Counted from the first letter of the stretch, positions 1-9,488 are shown. The stretch: DNA of 64,000 nucleotides from CAVVEC01 sp963747105 (GCA_963747105.1 CAVVEC010000016.1:744001-808000); one strand, 5' to 3'. A program made the numbers and translations. The notes: generated by a model not told the origin, from the sequence alone.

Positions 1-420
1 CAAGGCGAAAGTAATTACGACAGAAACGATCGGCGACACATTCAACGGCAAGAGCGCCCGCACAGTGATCAGCAGGAACAGCCAGGGCAACGACAGAAAA
101 AGGTCCGTTCCCGCCATCACGCAACGTTCCAGCCAGCCGCCGGCAAATCCGGCGATGCCTCCGATGAAAGCTGCCAGCAAACTCGACAGCAGGGCCGCCG
201 CCGGCGCCAGCAGCAACGACACGCGCGTCCCGTAGAGCACTCGGGAAAAACGGTCGCGCCCTAAATCGTCGGTTCCCAGCAGATGCTGGCGGGACGGCGC
301 CGCGTTCGGCGACTCCCGAAACTGGTGCGCGTAGGATGCGGGGGCCACGAAATCCGCCAGCAGGCATGCGATGGAGACCAGCAACAGAAAAATAATCGCG
401 GCTGTGCGTGCGAACTTCAT
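1..420 (-). CDS. ABC transporter permease, DppC/OppC type (C-terminus off the window)
   Basis: Reading leftward from the ATG at 420, the protein starts MKFARTAAIIFLLLVSIACL, a first membrane helix. It continues with the DppC/OppC-type segment HLLGTDDLGRDRFSRVLYG, then several hydrophobic stretches up to the window edge. In this family the subunit forms half of the inner-membrane channel of an oligopeptide or dipeptide importer. The start codon overlaps the stop of the upstream permease (ATGA at 417-420), so the two are translationally coupled. The ATPase and solute-binding subunits are not visible and may lie beyond the left edge. The substrate cannot be told from the sequence. The gene is partial only because the window ends. 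Confidence 0.85.
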   Translation of the reverse strand, partial: MKFARTAAIIFLLLVSIACLLADFVAPASYAHQFRESPNAAPSRQHLLGTDDLGRDRFSRVLYGTRVSLLLAPAAALLSSLLAAFIGGIAGFAGGWLERCVMAGTDLFLSLPWLFLLITVRALLPLNVSPIVSVVITFAL

Positions 421-1403
421 GCTTCGCTCGTCCCAAAAGACTTGCCCATAAAATCGGAAGCGGAATTGGCCATCAGCGTCACCAAGGTCACAATCATGGT
501 GAGATTGATCAGCAATGCCACATCGCGGCCCAACGCCGCTTTCCACGCCAACTGGCCGATCCCTGGAATGTCGCACAGCGCCTCCATGGGGATTGCAGCG
601 GTGAATGCGACGCTCACGGAGACTCCGGCCAGGGCCAGCAGTTGGGGCGCGGCGGTCGGCAAGATATGCCACAGCAGCACGCGCATATTGCCTAGGCCTT
701 TGGCCCGCGCCGTGAGCACGTGCGGCAGAGATGAACTGCGCGCCAGCAGGTTTCGCGAGTAACGAAAAATTTTGGGAAAGACCACCAGTCCGAGCAGCAA
801 TCGCACCGGCGCCTGCGCCAGGACGAATAACAAGGCGAGCACGGCTGCCGGCAAACAGAGCAAAACTCCCGCCAGCAGACTGCTGAGCAGGTCGAGATAC
901 CAGGCTCGCGACATCACAACCGCGACCGCCAGCAGGAAACCGAGACTCCATCCCAACGCCAGCCCCAGGCCGACCGACTTCAGGGTCTCCGGCAGGCGCT
1001 CCGCCACCAACTGCGCGACCGGACGATCGAGGGTTCGTGAATCTCCCAGGTCGCCGTGCAGCAGCCGGTTCAGATAGTCGAGGTAGAAGACTGGGAGTGG
1101 GTCGCCGCTGGCTTGCGATGCGCGTATCGCCTGGATGCTTCCATGGCTGAGGCGCGAGTCCAATTCTTCCTCGTCCACGCCAAAGCCCGGCGCCAGACGC
1201 ACCAGAGTCGCTCCCAGCAGGCCGCCGAGCAGGACGGTGACTAATATCTTGGCCGCGAGTTTTACCAGTCCGGATAGCGTAGTGATCTCCTTGGGGCATT
1301 TCGGAAGCAAGACGCACTTCAGCCCCTTCGGCACACCACTTCCCCTGGCAGGAGTCTTACAGCTCGATGAATCTATTGGATCAACGAACCCACGTAAGAG
1401 CAA
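417..1403 (-). CDS. ABC transporter permease, DppB/OppB type
   Basis: The 328-residue frame carries about six hydrophobic segments. An early soluble loop contains DPLPVFYLDYLNRLLHGDLG, typical of DppB-type permeases that precede a DppC partner. The C-terminal half contains the permease loop region with ARAKGLGNMRVLLWHILP, the EAA-type contact for the ATPase. The first 45 residues do not look like the family, so the true start is probably internal, just before LVKLAAKILVTVLLGG, but no ATG with a good Shine-Dalgarno decides it. The gene ends in an ATGA overlap with the DppC-type gene, so both form one operon running leftward. The role is import of small peptides or related solutes across the inner membrane; the exact substrate is unknown. 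Confidence 0.82.
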   Translation of the reverse strand: MLLRGFVDPIDSSSCKTPARGSGVPKGLKCVLLPKCPKEITTLSGLVKLAAKILVTVLLGGLLGATLVRLAPGFGVDEEELDSRLSHGSIQAIRASQASGDPLPVFYLDYLNRLLHGDLGDSRTLDRPVAQLVAERLPETLKSVGLGLALGWSLGFLLAVAVVMSRAWYLDLLSSLLAGVLLCLPAAVLALLFVLAQAPVRLLLGLVVFPKIFRYSRNLLARSSSLPHVLTARAKGLGNMRVLLWHILPTAAPQLLALAGVSVSVAFTAAIPMEALCDIPGIGQLAWKAALGRDVALLINLTMIVTLVTLMANSASDFMGKSFGTSEA

Positions 1404-1506
1404 TTATTTGCAGGAGATAGGAGAAACTTAGGTAACTGGAAGTCACCTTCGTGCGGGCCTAGATGGCCAGACGATTTCTGAGATGAGCAAGAATCGCTTT
1501 CAAGCC

Positions 1507-2226
1507 CTACGCGCCAGCAGCCCGCGCGCTTGCAGCCACAGGCACTTCACTCGCGCGGCCGAAGTATAGCCGGTAGCAGCGGTACATCAGCAACATCACC
1601 GGAAGGATGGCCACCGGCACCTGCCAGCCGATGAGCTGGCTCATGGCCGTGATGATCGAAGTCACTCCGGTGCAGGCTACGTAGTACGGGAACGAGAGAT
1701 GGACGATGCTCGACCAGATGCGCAACAGATGGGAGCCTTCGGTAAGCGAAATGATCGTGGCTACCGGCAAGGTGTTGACCAGGAAAAACATGCTGCACGC
1801 AGCCACCAGCGGCAGAGACGCAAATCGGCGCGTCGCACCAGCCAGCCAATCGCTGTGCAACAGCATGGCAGCCACGCCCGCGGCCAGAACCATGGTGCTG
1901 ACGCTGAACAGCATTTTCACCGGCTGCAGTTTTCCGCCTGCTTTCGGGAGGCACTGCACTCCGGCCGAAACCAGGGCCACCACCACCGCTTCAAACAGGC
2001 TCAATTGCGCCGCCGCGATCAGCATGAACGGCAGATTGACCGACATATTGCCGTCTACACCAGGCAGCTTCACTCTCATGCGCGAGGCCACGGCGGAAAT
2101 CACCAGCAACGAAAGAAACTGGTAATGGTGCAGGGCATTGAGCTTCAGCGCGCTGCCACCCAGCATCGCAAACCCGCTCACTGCGATCATGGCTATGAAC
2201 GTCGTTGCCAGCCGTGAGCTTTTCAT
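1507..2226 (-). CDS. Multi-pass membrane protein, possible orphan sensor domain
   Basis: This 239-residue protein is almost entirely hydrophobic, with seven or eight predicted helices and short loops. I chose the ATG at 2226 because GGAG lies nine bases upstream; an ATG at 2247 is possible. The segment around residues 50-85 (LPGVDGNMSVNLPFMLIAAA) resembles the membrane input part found in front of GGDEF or HD-GYP output domains in Acidobacteriota, but no output domain follows here. That resemblance is from memory and not a search. The gene follows the S8 protease gene on the same strand after a gap of about 40 bases, so the two may be co-transcribed. No function can be assigned. Confidence 0.6.
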   Translation of the reverse strand: MKSSRLATTFIAMIAVSGFAMLGGSALKLNALHHYQFLSLLVISAVASRMRVKLPGVDGNMSVNLPFMLIAAAQLSLFEAVVVALVSAGVQCLPKAGGKLQPVKMLFSVSTMVLAAGVAAMLLHSDWLAGATRRFASLPLVAACSMFFLVNTLPVATIISLTEGSHLLRIWSSIVHLSFPYYVACTGVTSIITAMSQLIGWQVPVAILPVMLLMYRCYRLYFGRASEVPVAASARAAGA

Positions 2227-2263
2227 GGGCGAAGTCTCCGTTTTCATTTGATTGTTCACGGTT

Positions 2264-4008
2264 TTACTTCTCCCCCTGGATGGCGATCGATATTGCCTCG
2301 GTCGCACTTTCCGTTGAAGTCCCCCAGACCACCGACGTACCCCAGACCACGCTGTAACCCGTGTCGTTGCTGGTGCCCCAGCACGCGGACGATCCCCACA
2401 GGACCGATTGTCCACTCATGTCCGTCGTCCCGAACACCGCGGTCCCCCACACCACCGATGTGCCCCATACGACTCCGCCGCCCCAGATCGTCGAGGAATT
2501 GGCGACCAGATATACGTTGCCGCTCGAGTCCACCGCGACGGCCGGGGACATCGCGCTGCCAACCTTCGTTGGGGCAAGGTCGGTGTTGGACAACGCTGCC
2601 TGAATATCGAGGTATCCGGCGCCCACGGTGAAAATGTCGTACTGGCTGGTGTACTTGTCACCGGTAGAAGGATCCGTCGCAGTGCTTTCCCGGGGAAAGG
2701 TCTTGTATGCACTTTTCATCAATCGCGCTTTGACTTGGTCGGGCGTTAGGGATGGAGTGCGCTGCAGCAGCAGGGCAGCAGCTCCGCTCACCACCGGCGC
2801 CGCCATGCTGGTGCCGCTCAGGGTGAAGTAAGCAGAAGCACCTTTTGTGCTCTTGCTGTAGGAGCCGAGAGTGACGATGTTTCCGGGGTAGCTCTTGACC
2901 AAGGTTGCCGTCGAAGAGGCTAACACTGACTCTGTCATGTTTCCCGGAGCGACGATGTCCGGCTTCACGATATGGTCGAACAGAGTCGGTCCCTTCGAAC
3001 TGTAGCTGGCGATCAGGTCATCCGCGCGTGTTGCAGTGCCCATCGGTTTCATGGCGCCCACGGTAATCGCATACGGATCGTCGCCAGGAGCGCTAATCGT
3101 CCCGTATCCATCCGTGCCCGCGGAATTGTTGCGTCCTTCATTGCCGGCCGCGACCACCACTACGATGCCTGCCTTCCACGCCGATTCCACCGCCTGGCAG
3201 AGCGGGTCCAGCTTGTAACTTTCGTAGACGGGGCGGCCGAGTGAAAGATTGATGACGCGAATGTTGTACTTGCTTTTCAGACTGATGGCCTTCTGGATCG
3301 CCGCGATCACCTGGCTGTCGCTGCCCGATCCGTTCTGGTCGAGCACGCGCAGGTTAATCAGGTTCACGTTGTAAGCAACGCCTTCGAAGGTCTTGGTATA
3401 AGACGTGCCTTTGGAGTTCGTCCCATTGCCGGCAATAATTCCGGCGACATGGGTGCCATGTCCGTACACGTCGCTGGCCGAAGTCTGACCGCTGACAAAA
3501 CTCTGGTTGTAGACGACACGCGAACCCTTGCCGGTCGAAGAGAGAAATCCTTGCTGCTGGCGATTCCGCTGTCGATCACCGCCACCCCGATCCCGCTTCC
3601 ATTCAGACTCTGCGACCAGGCGTACGGGGCCAGAACTGCCTGATCATAAAAATCCGTAACCGTTGCGGTGGCTGTAACCGTGCGGTTCGGCGAGACGTAC
3701 ACAACGTTGGGATCGTTTGCTAGCGTCGACAGGGAACTCGCCTTTACAGTGAACGCCCCCCCTCGAATCAGAGGCAGGTTCTCTTGGGGAGAGCCACCTT
3801 TAATCACGACTTGTTTGAATTCGCTTTGTGTCGGCGGGACCCGGTATTGGACGATGACGTTGACCCATTGCTTCGAGGACACGTGTCGCAGGTCCTTTGA
3901 GAGCCTAGGCGGCGCTGCCATCGACAGGGTCGCACTCAGCAGCAAACACCAAAGGGCCAAGTAACGAAATCGCGGGATTGTCTTAATTGCGCCGTACATG
4001 TGTTTCAT
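2264..4008 (-). pseudogene. Secreted subtilisin-like S8 peptidase, one frameshift
   Basis: The N-terminal frame holds a signal peptide (LALWCLLLSATLSMAAPP), an inhibitor-I9-like propeptide with YVSPNRTV, and the catalytic Asp region VAVIDSGIAS. After the frame change the second frame holds the catalytic His (YGHGTHVAGIIAG), the oxyanion region AAGNEGRNNSAG, and the catalytic Ser (GTSMAAPVVSGAA). The C-terminus has about eight W-G units such as VVWGTSVVWGT, a tail seen in acidobacterial S8 proteases. The break lies in a CTCTCT tract near 3538-3545: removing one CT restores DFSSTGKGSRVVYNQ and a full reading frame. All catalytic residues are present, so this is either a sequence error or a very recent or switchable mutation. 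ATG 3999 is an alternative start with better spacing to AAGGAG. Confidence 0.85.
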
Positions 4009-4273
4009 GGCTCCTTCGTGCTATGCGTGAGTGTCTAGTGCACCTGGGTCGCCAAGCAGCGAGAATCGCTAAGTTATTGCGCATCAATAGCTTAGCTATA
4101 CCACGCGAAAACACGCATTTGGACAGCTTGTCCCAGCGGGGTGCGGACCGGCCAATTTGTCCCGATCCCGGGGCGGTTCGGGGATTCGTCTCAAGGCTTA
4201 AGGAGTTAACACTGTAAGTTCGCCCGGCGAGGGAAACCTGTTGAGCGGTCGACTACTGAGGAGACCTATCGGG

Positions 4274-5656
4274 CTAGATAGGCAATTCCCATCCTTCTTG
4301 TTTCATCTTGCGGTTGGTCCAGTGTTGCAGCTCCTCGTAGACGGCGGGCTCGATCACCACGAAGGTAATTCCTGCTCTGCCTTCGATGTCGGCCCAGGCC
4401 ACCTGGACTTTCGCCTGGATGAGAGTTTGGCTGTCGGGCAGGACAAAGCTGGCGTCCATCAATCCGCGAGCCCGCTGGGGGTCCGCGAGTCCTTCCACCC
4501 CCATCCCGCCGACACTCACGTTCACCGCGGTAACAATGCTTTCATGGCCTTCGCCGTCCTTAAGCGTCACCGCGAATTTCACTTTGGCGCGGAAGAACTT
4601 TTGCTGCCGCAGGCTGAGGGCGCCCAGCGCACGACTTCTATCGCCGACGGCGGGAGTAATCTGGTACTCCCTTAGCTTCCGGCTCAATGTTCTGCGGGAG
4701 ATCCCCAGTTGCTCGGCGGCTTTGGCCCGGTGGCCTCCCGTATGTTCCAATGCCTTCATCACCATCTGTCTTTCCATGTCTTCCAGATCACCCAGCGGTG
4801 CGGAAACCTGGCTCTTGCCCTGTTCGGTGGAAAGTTCAGCCTGCACCGTGGCAGCGCTGATTTCTGGACCAGTGGATGCCATGGCCACTTTGGCGACAAT
4901 ATTCCGCAACTCGCGAATATTACCGGGCCAGGAGTAAGACTGCAGGGCCCGCAGCGCATCCGGAGTGAATACGGTTTCCTTGGATTTCGCGCAGAGGAAG
5001 TACTTGGCGAGAGCCACGATATCCTCAGGACGCTCCCGCAAAGGTGGAACTCGCAACTGAAACTGGCTGAGGCGATGGAAGAAATCCTTGCGGAATCGGC
5101 CTTCCCGCACCGCTGCTTCCAGATCTTGGTTGGTGGCGGCAATAATGCGCACATCCACGATAATTTTGCGGTGGCCGCCCAATCGGTAATACGGAGCGCC
5201 GTCCAGGACGCGTAGCAGTTTCACCTGAACCTGGGGCGGGAGTTCTCCAATTTCATCTAGGAAAAGCGTGCCCTTATCAGCGAGTTCGAACAGGCCGGGC
5301 TTGGAATTGTCAGCCCCGCTGAAAGCGCCTTTTTCATAGCCAAATAACTCGCTCTCCACCAGGTGTTCGGGGAGGGCAGCACAATTGATATCCACCCAGG
5401 GTTTACTGGCACGGTGGGAATATTCGTGAATGCTGCACGCAATGAGTTCTTTTCCGCTGCCGGTTTCGCCCGTGATCAGAACGGTTTCGGTGTGGCCCGC
5501 GACCCGTTCCACCATCCCCATGAATTGGCTCATGGCGGGACTGGCGATGATGAATTTCGTGCCATGGATCTCGCGTTGAACTGCTACACCTGCGTCCAAA
5601 GCATCCCCCAATGCGCCTTCGGGCGGGCCTTCTGCCACACCCGTCCCTGAGCCCAC
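4274..5656 (-). CDS. Sigma-54-dependent activator with C-terminal PilZ-like domain
   Basis: The 460-residue protein has a short N-terminus without a receiver or other sensor. An AAA+ domain follows, with Walker A GETGSGKE (63-70), the sigma-54 contact loop GAFSGA (110-115, Ser in place of the usual Thr) and Walker B TLFLDE (130-135). A Fis-type helix-turn-helix (HRAKAAEQLGISRRTLSRKL) comes next. The last 110 residues form a PilZ-like beta-barrel with NVSVGGMG, which fits N-x-S-x-x-G, but the upstream arginine pair reads RAKVK, so c-di-GMP binding is uncertain. The family opens promoters bound by RpoN holoenzyme using ATP. A PilZ domain after the Fis helix, and not a sensor before the AAA+ domain, is unusual. 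The target genes are unknown. Confidence 0.88.
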   Translation of the reverse strand: MGSGTGVAEGPPEGALGDALDAGVAVQREIHGTKFIIASPAMSQFMGMVERVAGHTETVLITGETGSGKELIACSIHEYSHRASKPWVDINCAALPEHLVESELFGYEKGAFSGADNSKPGLFELADKGTLFLDEIGELPPQVQVKLLRVLDGAPYYRLGGHRKIIVDVRIIAATNQDLEAAVREGRFRKDFFHRLSQFQLRVPPLRERPEDIVALAKYFLCAKSKETVFTPDALRALQSYSWPGNIRELRNIVAKVAMASTGPEISAATVQAELSTEQGKSQVSAPLGDLEDMERQMVMKALEHTGGHRAKAAEQLGISRRTLSRKLREYQITPAVGDRSRALGALSLRQQKFFRAKVKFAVTLKDGEGHESIVTAVNVSVGGMGVEGLADPQRARGLMDASFVLPDSQTLIQAKVQVAWADIEGRAGITFVVIEPAVYEELQHWTNRKMKQEGWELPI

Positions 5657-5922
5657 CTAAGAAAGAAAACTACCACAGGGCGGCGGGAAGGCATCGCTTA
5701 CGAGTGATCAACCTATGACGAAGGTAATCCCACTCTCGTGGGGGAAAGTATCCGACAAAATGACGCGACACGGTTGAATCGTGCCAAGTTGTCTCACTCT
5801 CTTTGTCGCCATTTGGCGTTGCCCATTTGTTATGAGTGGCTTGCTGCCCTCTCGTGGTGGCGATGCGGTTGCTCTATAAGAAGGTGCTGAAAGCCTGGGA
5901 AGAGCAGGAGGAGGACGCCAAT

Positions 5923-6168
5923 ATGAAAGAGCAGATCATGTTGTCCTTGCGGGAAGTCGCCAATGAGCCAGAGTTTGTCAGTGCACGGGAGCCCCAGACG
6001 GTTCCCCTCGACCTTTCCGCGGCATGGGGCGCAAAAGGGTTCTTGATCGCTTCAGCAGCCTGGGGAGGAAAGCCTTCGCCTGAAGCCAAACCGCGTTCCT
6101 GGAAAGGCTCAACGCTGCGGACCAACTCGCCGGCCTGGAGCGATTCCACGGCGGGTCGACAGAAATAG
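5923..6168 (+). CDS. Small hypothetical protein
   Basis: An 81-residue frame starts at ATG 5923 with GGAGGA about nine bases upstream, a convincing ribosome site that supports this start over the upstream one at 5836. The protein begins MKEQIMLSLREVANEPEFVS and contains two short repeats, LSAAWGAKG and IASAAWGGKP. It has no signal peptide or membrane helix and matches no family I recognise. It is convergent with the acetyltransferase gene, with nine bases between their stops. The evidence is the ribosome site and the open frame only. Confidence 0.4.
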   Translation: MKEQIMLSLREVANEPEFVSAREPQTVPLDLSAAWGAKGFLIASAAWGGKPSPEAKPRSWKGSTLRTNSPAWSDSTAGRQK

Positions 6169-6176
6169 GCGACCCA

Positions 6177-6593
6177 TCAATCCGGAAGCCTTTGTCCTTG
6201 CGGCAGCCACCAGGCTGATGGGTGTTGGGTCATGCCAATTCTTGGGTAGTACGGAGCAGCTTTCGGTGCCGCCAGCAGGATGAGCGAGGTTTGCGAGCCA
6301 CACTCCGCTTGTGTCCGTCGAATCAACTCCTTACCGATTCCTCCTCGTTGATAGGACAGTCTTACAGCCAGATCCGACAAATAGGTTGCGTATACCCAGT
6401 CGGTTAACGAGCGGGCGATTCCTACCAGCAGAGTGTTGTCCCAGGCAGCGATGACGAGGTTTGCATTGTCGAGCATTGCCCGCATCCGTTCGCGATCAGC
6501 GATCGGACGCCGCTCTCCCAGCGTCGAATCCTTGTAGAGTTCAATCACCTGTTCAAGATCCAAATTGTTTCCCACCTTGTACGCGACCGACAT
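6177..6593 (-). CDS. GNAT-family N-acetyltransferase
   Basis: The 138-residue protein from ATG 6593 has GNAT architecture. LVIAAWDNTLLVGIARS corresponds to the central strands, and YLSDLAVRLSYQRGGIGKEL carries the acetyl-CoA pyrophosphate loop (R/Q-x-x-G-x-G/A form: QRGGIG). A C-terminal part follows with APYYPRIGMTQHPSAW, as in small GNATs related to YhbS or ArgA-type enzymes. GAGG lies upstream of the chosen start. The family transfers an acetyl group from acetyl-CoA to an amine on a small molecule or protein; the acceptor cannot be inferred. It lies eight bases after the end of the small convergent gene and just downstream of the VWFA gene on the same strand. Confidence 0.82.
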   Translation of the reverse strand: MSVAYKVGNNLDLEQVIELYKDSTLGERRPIADRERMRAMLDNANLVIAAWDNTLLVGIARSLTDWVYATYLSDLAVRLSYQRGGIGKELIRRTQAECGSQTSLILLAAPKAAPYYPRIGMTQHPSAWWLPQGQRLPD

Positions 6594-6667
6594 AAACAAA
6601 CCTCGTCTCACCGCCTGACTCGCCCGCCGGCTTTCATAGACGCCACTGCCGGTCTCCAACCCGGCCC

Positions 6668-7600
6668 CTACTCTGCCGCAGGAACATAAACGCGGTCTGC
6701 GCTCACCAGTTCGGCATTGGGCACTTCGGTCTGGAGCTTCACATTCTGCATTCTGCCCTTCTTTCCCGGCTTGGCAAGGAAGGTCAGCAAGTACTGACGC
6801 CCCAGCTTACGCGTTATCTCTTCGAGATACGGAGCGAACGAAACGGGAGCCCCGGTGAACCCGATGTAATACGATTCGCCTCCAGTCTCGGCGGCAACTT
6901 GGGAAAGATAGTTCTGGCCCCAGTTGATCCGCCAGTAGTTGTGGCCGTAGTGACCCTCGCCGGGTGTGTAGATCGCAAAAACCAGAACGCCTGCCTTTTG
7001 GGCCTGTTCGATCACGGAATCGACGTAGGGGTCTCCCGGACCGCTTCCCCAGAACCGGTCAATCCCATCCGAGACCAGGAGAACTTCCCGGCGCTCGTTG
7101 CCTTCTGGCCAGCGTTTGATGAGGTCACTCAGAGAAAAATACGGACTGGCGGACGCGCCCGGATTTGCCAGCGGAAGCCGCAACGCCTTGGCCGCCTGGA
7201 CATGGTCGCCGGTTGGGTTCTGCAGGATCTGCGCGACTCCGTTTTGCATGTAGGCAACGCCGATTTTGGTGCTCTCCGGTTGGGCCAGAATGAATTGCCG
7301 CAGATCGTCCAATTGCGAGCCTAGGCTCGTTGCCGAGGCGTCGTCGATCAGGACGAAGAACTGGAGCCCCGCTCGATCGGCTTGCAGCGGCAGCCAGTCA
7401 GTGACCTTGTCCCGGTCGCGGCCTTCATACACCATCACATCTTCGCGACTAATTTCCGGCACATTCGAGCCATGCTTGGCCTCCACGGTCACCACCATGC
7501 GCACAGGAACTCCCGCCGGAGTTGAGGTATCCTGGGCGGCGACCGTGCACATTGTCAGCGCTATTACCAGCACCACAAGTACAAAACTCTTTTCTTTCAT
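6668..7600 (-). CDS. Exported VWFA-domain protein (acidobacterial VWFA-related family)
   Basis: The ATG at 7600 is preceded by AAAGGAGG at ideal distance; the longer upstream frame is non-coding. A signal peptide (KSFVLVVLVIALTMCTVAAQ) is followed by a short beta domain (VPVRMVVTVEAKHGSNVPEI) and then a von Willebrand A fold. The MIDAS-like motif DASAT lies in FFVLIDDASATSLGS, and LLVSDGIDRF forms the metal-site strand. The last 60 residues contain LGRQYLLTFLAKPGKKG, shared by acidobacterial VWFA-related proteins. The protein is 310 residues and probably periplasmic or secreted, mediating metal-dependent protein binding; its partner is unknown. It is divergent from the peroxiredoxin gene. Confidence 0.83.
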   Translation of the reverse strand: MKEKSFVLVVLVIALTMCTVAAQDTSTPAGVPVRMVVTVEAKHGSNVPEISREDVMVYEGRDRDKVTDWLPLQADRAGLQFFVLIDDASATSLGSQLDDLRQFILAQPESTKIGVAYMQNGVAQILQNPTGDHVQAAKALRLPLANPGASASPYFSLSDLIKRWPEGNERREVLLVSDGIDRFWGSGPGDPYVDSVIEQAQKAGVLVFAIYTPGEGHYGHNYWRINWGQNYLSQVAAETGGESYYIGFTGAPVSFAPYLEEITRKLGRQYLLTFLAKPGKKGRMQNVKLQTEVPNAELVSADRVYVPAAE

Positions 7601-7815
7601 GGAACCTCCTTTAGTCCCACAACAAGTTTCCAGTGCAGGCGCGGGCTCCCTTCGGCTTCGCTCAGGCAAGCTACCGCCCTTGCGGCTAGACTGAAACTTC
7701 TCAGAGTTCCCCACGCTATACGATGCCCGAAGGGAGATGAACGACACAACGATTGTCTTCTGACAAACCAGCGCCCCTGAGATAGAATTTTGCCGGCTAA
7801 ACATCCAGGTTTCGA

Positions 7816-8370
7816 ATGCGCCTATTGATCGTTATCCTCGTGCTGGTGGTCGGAGGAACAGCTGCCGTGCTAGCCCTTGGCAAATCCAGTTCGCCTCCGC
7901 AGGCAGGCCGTCTCGCGCCCGATTTCAGCCTTAGTTCGCAGGAAGGCACTCGGGTGAGCCTGACGGATTACCGCGGAAAATGGGTAGTGCTCTACTTCTA
8001 TCCCCGGGACATGACTCCCGGATGCACCATCGAGGCCCACAATTTTCGGCGCGACGAAACGCAATATGCTCAGAGAAGCGCGGTGATTCTGGGTGTAAGT
8101 GTGGACAGCGTGGATTCCCACAAGAAGTTCTGTGCCAAGGAAGGGCTGAATTTCAAGCTGCTGGCCGACAGCGACCATCGCGTGTCGAGCGAATATGGCT
8201 CGCTCAAGAATCTGCTAGTCGTTAAGTTTGCTTCCCGCCATACGTTCATCATTGATCCCGAAGGCAAAATCGCACGAGTATACACAAGTGTTGACCCCAA
8301 CCAGCACAGCCGCGAAGTCCTAGCCGCACTCGACGAGCTTCAGAAAGGCTCCCCGATCGTGGGCCGGTGA
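7816..8370 (+). CDS. Membrane-anchored peroxiredoxin, AhpC/TSA BCP-like
   Basis: The 184-residue protein starts with a membrane anchor (LLIVILVLVVGGTAAVLAL), so the thioredoxin-fold domain faces the periplasm. The peroxidatic cysteine is C70 in FYPRDMTPGCTIEA. The resolving cysteine that BCP/PrxQ enzymes often carry five residues later is a His here (CTIEAH). A second cysteine is at 106 (KKFCAKEG). The family reduces hydrogen peroxide and organic hydroperoxides using thiol donors. The C-terminal part RHTFIIDPEGKIARVY is typical. It stands alone and divergent from the VWFA gene, so no dedicated reductase is visible. Confidence 0.88.
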   Translation: MRLLIVILVLVVGGTAAVLALGKSSSPPQAGRLAPDFSLSSQEGTRVSLTDYRGKWVVLYFYPRDMTPGCTIEAHNFRRDETQYAQRSAVILGVSVDSVDSHKKFCAKEGLNFKLLADSDHRVSSEYGSLKNLLVVKFASRHTFIIDPEGKIARVYTSVDPNQHSREVLAALDELQKGSPIVGR

Positions 8371-8606
8371 TTCGGGATATTCTTTCTTGTACGTATCCAG
8401 CTTCCACTTTGGATTTGCCCTTCGAGAAAAAATGTGCGAGAAAGAATCCACCTCAAGAACCTTTCACACTCACAAATCCGTTGTGAACATCCCTGCGTAC
8501 TGAATTCGTAGACGGAGCTGATCGCAACCGCCAGGGCGTGGCGCCGCGCCTCGGTGTTTAAGTCCGCGACGGCAACGTCTGCTAATCCAATTTTGAGGAA
8601 ATCCCC

Positions 8607-9474
8607 ATGAAGCGACTGAAAGCATCGGTGGCCTTCGCTGTGGCGCTGCTCATGCTGGTCCCAACCAGCCTGTTCGCGTCCAGCCATCGTGAAGCCCCGA
8701 TCTCTGCCCTGGACCGCAGCGCGGACGTAACTGACTGGTACGCCTTCGTCAGCTACGACCCCCCGGATCGAGTAACCATGATTCTTAACGTAGACGGATT
8801 TCTGGAGCCCTCCAACGGGCCCAACTATTTTCCTTTCGATCCCAACGTTCTTTACGAGATGAAGATCGACAACAACCGCGACGGAGTGGAAGACATCACT
8901 TTCCAATTCCGCTTCAAAACCGAGATTCGCATGCCCAACGTCTTCACCGGCTTTGTCGGCGGTATCGCCGGCATACCGCCCATTACTTCACTATCAGGCA
9001 ACGGTTCCGAGGGTCTGAATCTGCGACAGACCTATTCGGTAACGATGGTGAAAAACGGTGTGCCCACCGACCTGACGGGTGGACGAACGCTTTATGCAGT
9101 TCCCTCCAACGTCGGTCCACAAACCATGCCCAAGTATGACGAGCTCTTCAGACAAGGGATCTACGACCTGGACAAGGGCGTGAGGGTGTTCGCCGGAACC
9201 GTCGACGATCCTTTCTTTATTGATCTGGGCGCGGCACGATGGATTCACGGCTGTGCCCGTCCGCGAGATTCGTGGATCTTTGACCCGCGCTTTCAGCAAT
9301 GGGCTGTGCGACGCAGGTGTTCACTTCTTACTATCCAACGGCTACACGGGGCAAACCTTGGAGACGCTGCAACTTCCTGGCGAAGCCGGTCCGTTCGAGC
9401 GGATTGTGGGTGTGAAGAAGGCGTCTTATGCTGGGATAACGTTGACCTACCACTTCCGGCGGGAGCGCTTCTAG
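8607..9474 (+). pseudogene. DUF4331 N-terminal half joined to an outer-membrane-barrel-like C-terminus
   Basis: The frame from ATG 8607 (GAGGAAAT upstream) encodes a signal peptide and SSHREAPISALDRSADVTDW, the hallmark start of DUF4331 proteins, then about 210 family-like residues ending at DDPFFIDLGAA near 9237. Family members continue for another 200 or more residues, which are absent. From about 9240 a different frame carries a segment ending SYAGITLTYHF, which looks like the last strands of an outer-membrane beta-barrel. The best explanation is a deletion that joined the start of a DUF4331 gene to the end of an unrelated porin-like gene, leaving both broken. The DUF4331 function is unknown; the family is exported and tied to the envelope. 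Confidence 0.65.
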
Positions 9475-9488
9475 CTGTGAGGAGAGTC

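Noticed and set aside
5770..5800. Possible sigma-54 promoter upstream of the activator gene (TTGGCACG on the minus strand)
   Set aside because: The -24 half fits well but the -12 GC is missing at the right distance.
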